A stretch of 14,467 bases of DNA from Collinsella sp. (lineage in GTDB: Bacteria > Actinomycetota > Coriobacteriia > Coriobacteriales > Coriobacteriaceae). The notes below the pieces were generated by a model that saw nothing but the letters and a program-made list of their open reading frames with translations, made no database searches and had not been told where the DNA came from. Within the stretch, counting starts at the first letter, position 1. The number at the start of each line of letters is the position of its first letter. The stretch covers positions 1-14,467 of the forward strand of contig WGSR01000018.1 of the NCBI GenBank assembly GCA_014871545.1, read 5' to 3'. Both the position numbers and the translations under genes were made by a program. Positions 12,705 through 14,467 of the stretch are shown here, in pieces.

Positions 12705-12742
12705 GGGCAGAGTTGGGTGAGCCGGCAAACGCGGCAGCGTGC

Positions 12743-13192
12743 TTACTCCCCCGCCACGCTCGCGCGCAGCTTGGCGGCGATGGGCTCGGATACCAGCAGG
12801 AACACGAGCATGACCACGGAGCACGCCAAGCACACGATCCAGGTGCTCGCAAAGGAGCCCGAGACGGCAAAGAGCACGTAGACCTGCCACAGCTCACCGA
12901 CAAAGCTCATGCCGGCAAGCACCGCCGAGGTAGCGATAACGGTAAGCGAGCCCAATACGCGGCCACTCACCTTATCGGCAACATGACCGATAACGAGCGA
13001 ACCCACGACACTCACCACGGTGGAGATGGCATTGGAGACGTTGTACTGCGCAAGGGAAATACCCAGGTTGCTGACGATCAGCGGCTGGAACAGGCTCATG
13101 CAGTTGACGAAAATCGTGTAACACGTGGCCATGATCACGAAGCCGGAGGCCACCACGAGCCAGCCGGGGAAGAACTTACGCTGCTGGGGCAT
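12743..13192 (-). pseudogene. MFS transporter remnant with apparent in-frame internal deletion
   Basis: 149 residues with an open frame, against 400 or more for a normal major-facilitator protein. Seen: short basic N-terminus, membrane segment 1 (about 11-34), segment 2 (52-70), the MFS loop signature GHVADKVSGR (69-78, with Asp73), segment 3 (79-97), the start of segment 4 (101-115), then an abrupt switch near residues 113-118 to a hydrophobic segment (118-136) and a basic tail SEPIAAKLRASVAGE that looks like the end of a twelfth segment. Middle segments 5-11 are missing without frame loss. ATG 13192 has AAAAGGAG just upstream; the in-frame TTG at 13210 is not needed. Probably co-transcribed with the amidohydrolase, so the intact version may have moved that enzyme's substrate or product (inference). 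A true five-segment protein or an assembly error are alternatives. Confidence 0.65.
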
Positions 13193-13231
13193 ACTGCTCC
13201 TTTTAGACAAACGAATAGCCTGCGCCGGGCG

Positions 13232-13321
13232 CCGGTAGTGCCCAAGATTGCCTTGAAAGACAAGGGCATAGGCCTTACGGCCATGCCCGCAGGCTTGAAA
13301 GGCAAGGTTGGGTGCTACCGG
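13232..13321. repeat. Nested hairpin between amidohydrolase and MFS remnant
   Basis: Outer arms 13232-13252 and 13301-13321 pair over 21 positions (17 Watson-Crick, two G-U). Inner arms GGGCATAGGCC (13264-13274) and GGCCATGCCC (13279-13288) pair with one bulged A around TTAC. The 11- and 12-nt linkers both contain TTGAAA. The amidohydrolase stop codon (13315-13317) lies inside an outer arm. The plan resembles copies A and B, but the linkers differ. Confidence 0.75.
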
Positions 13322-14467
13322 TGGTCGGCGATATAGCCCAAAGCGACGGCGGTATAGGCCGCGGCACCGAGCGGCAGCTCGGCATCGTTAAAACGTGCCT
13401 TGGGATGGTGCTGGGCAAAGTGTTCGTCCGTGTCGGTTACGGCCGCGCCCACGGTAAAGTACGCACTTGGGATCTTGCTCGAGATAAGCGCGAAGTCCTC
13501 ACTCGCCATGGCATGGAAAAGCGGCAAGAAAGCCGTCTTGGGCAGCACTGCGCCCACGTAGCCAAGCGACGCCTGAGTCATATCGCTGTCGAGTACAAGC
13601 GGCGGAACATCCGAAAGCGTCTCGATGGTCGCCGGCGTACGATAGGTCGTAGCAACGCCGTTAACGACCTCCGCGATGCGGGTCTTTAGGTGAGCCATGA
13701 GCTCAACATCAAAGCCGCGCAGCGTTCCCTCGAGCACGCAGGTGTCGGGGATGACGTTGGCCGCCAAGCCGCCGGCGAACTTACCAACGGTAAGTGCGAC
13801 TTCCTTGGCCGCCGGCACCTCGCGGGAGATAAGCTCCTGGAGCGCCAGGTGCACGTGGACGCCGGCCGTGATGGGGTCGATGCAGATCTCGGGGCTGGAA
13901 CCGTGGCCGCCCTTGCCCTGGAGCGTGATGCGGAAACCGTACACACCCGAGAGCGCCGGGCTGCCGTAGAGCACCAGGCCAAGCGGCGACTGGCTGTTGA
14001 CATGCATGGCAAAGGCCGCCTGAGGGCGCGGGTTCTCGAGCAAGCCGTCGGCGATGGCAGCGCGTGCTCCCTCAAAGGTCTCCTCGCCCGGCTGGAACAG
14101 CAACTTGACGGTAGCGTTGGCCTCCACAAGCTCGGCCTCGCGGGCCTTGAGCAGGCGCGCCGCACCAAGCAGGGCCGTCGCGTGCATATCGTGACCGCAA
14201 GCATGCATGCAGCCATTGGTGGATGCAAAGGGCTCGCCGGATTCCTCGACAACGGGAAGGGCATCCATATCGCCTCGGAGCATGACGACCGTTCCGGCCT
14301 GCTCGTCCTTGCACGTGCCATTGCCCTGAGCGGCCGCACCGGCACCGATCAGGCCAACGACGCAGGAACCGTCGACTAGCGTGGTATGGGGGATGTCCAT
14401 CTCGTCCAGACGTGCCTGGATATAGGCAGACGTCTGCGGAAGATTGTTACCCAGCTCGGGCATCTGG
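13315..14467 (-). CDS. M20-family amidohydrolase (5' end outside window)
   Basis: Metal-dependent hydrolase of the M20D/hippurate-hydrolase type, which splits N-acyl amino acids or related amides. Seen: the di-metal motifs RGDMDALP, CMHACGHDMHATALLG (metal-binding Cys, His and Asp), FQPGEETFEGA, AMHVNSQSP in the catalytic domain, the dimerisation domain with GKGGHGSSPEICIDP, and MASEDFALI near the C-terminus. The visible frame begins inside the conserved HxxPEL region (codons Q-M-P-E-L-G at the window edge), so the Met at 14461-14463 is not the real start and about 20 residues lie outside. A 122-nt gap filled by a hairpin separates it from the MFS remnant, and its stop codon is inside that hairpin. 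The substrate cannot be read from sequence; indole-3-acetyl-amino acid, hippurate or aminobenzoyl-glutamate hydrolase are all possible within this family. Confidence 0.92.
   Translation of the reverse strand, partial: QMPELGNNLPQTSAYIQARLDEMDIPHTTLVDGSCVVGLIGAGAAAQGNGTCKDEQAGTVVMLRGDMDALPVVEESGEPFASTNGCMHACGHDMHATALLGAARLLKAREAELVEANATVKLLFQPGEETFEGARAAIADGLLENPRPQAAFAMHVNSQSPLGLVLYGSPALSGVYGFRITLQGKGGHGSSPEICIDPITAGVHVHLALQELISREVPAAKEVALTVGKFAGGLAANVIPDTCVLEGTLRGFDVELMAHLKTRIAEVVNGVATTYRTPATIETLSDVPPLVLDSDMTQASLGYVGAVLPKTAFLPLFHAMASEDFALISSKIPSAYFTVGAAVTDTDEHFAQHHPKARFNDAELPLGAAAYTAVALGYIADHR

Noticed and set aside
14461..14463. ATG at the right edge as the amidohydrolase start
   Set aside because: It falls inside the conserved HxxPEL region, so the gene continues beyond the window.

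Overview
The window comes from a high-GC Gram-positive genome, most likely a gut actinobacterium of the Coriobacteriia (Collinsella-like). I infer this from the codon use, the non-discriminating type of AspRS, the zinc-type HisRS and the lactate racemase (Lar) genes. No 16S or other phylogenetic marker is present, so the genus is inference only.

Layout: (1) aspS on the minus strand, 3' end beyond the left edge. (2) serB on the plus strand. (3) A lactate-racemase locus in two convergent arms. The plus arm is larB, then larC (N-terminal half only, with a histidine-rich insert), then a TetR-family regulator. The minus arm is larA then larD. The arms meet at a bidirectional terminator built into a large inverted-repeat element (4977-5087). 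(4) An 879-nt gene-free stretch upstream of larA. It holds a candidate promoter with a palindrome between its -35 and -10, a long leader with an intrinsic terminator, and two further copies of the inverted-repeat element. (5) ppc (PEP carboxylase) and hisS, both minus strand, each with a TATAAT box. (6) A cluster of long hairpins upstream of hisS. (7) A small MFS transporter remnant with an apparent in-frame internal deletion. (8) A 5'-truncated M20-family amidohydrolase at the right edge, minus strand.

How the genes work together: LarB and LarC help build the nickel-pincer cofactor that LarA needs to interconvert L- and D-lactate, and LarD probably moves lactic acid across the membrane. LarE (the sulfur donor) and the C-terminal half of LarC are not in the window. 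The TetR gene begins 2 nt after the larC stop, where the second half of larC lies in Lactobacillus, and is the obvious candidate local regulator. The other genes (aspS, serB, ppc, hisS) are housekeeping.

The most unusual feature is a family of nested inverted repeats in which the short linkers are conserved and the stems differ but stay paired, including one 4-bp helix with two compensatory changes. Two good copies each start 27-28 nt after the stop codon of a minus-strand gene (larD, ppc), and a decayed third copy lies beside the second.
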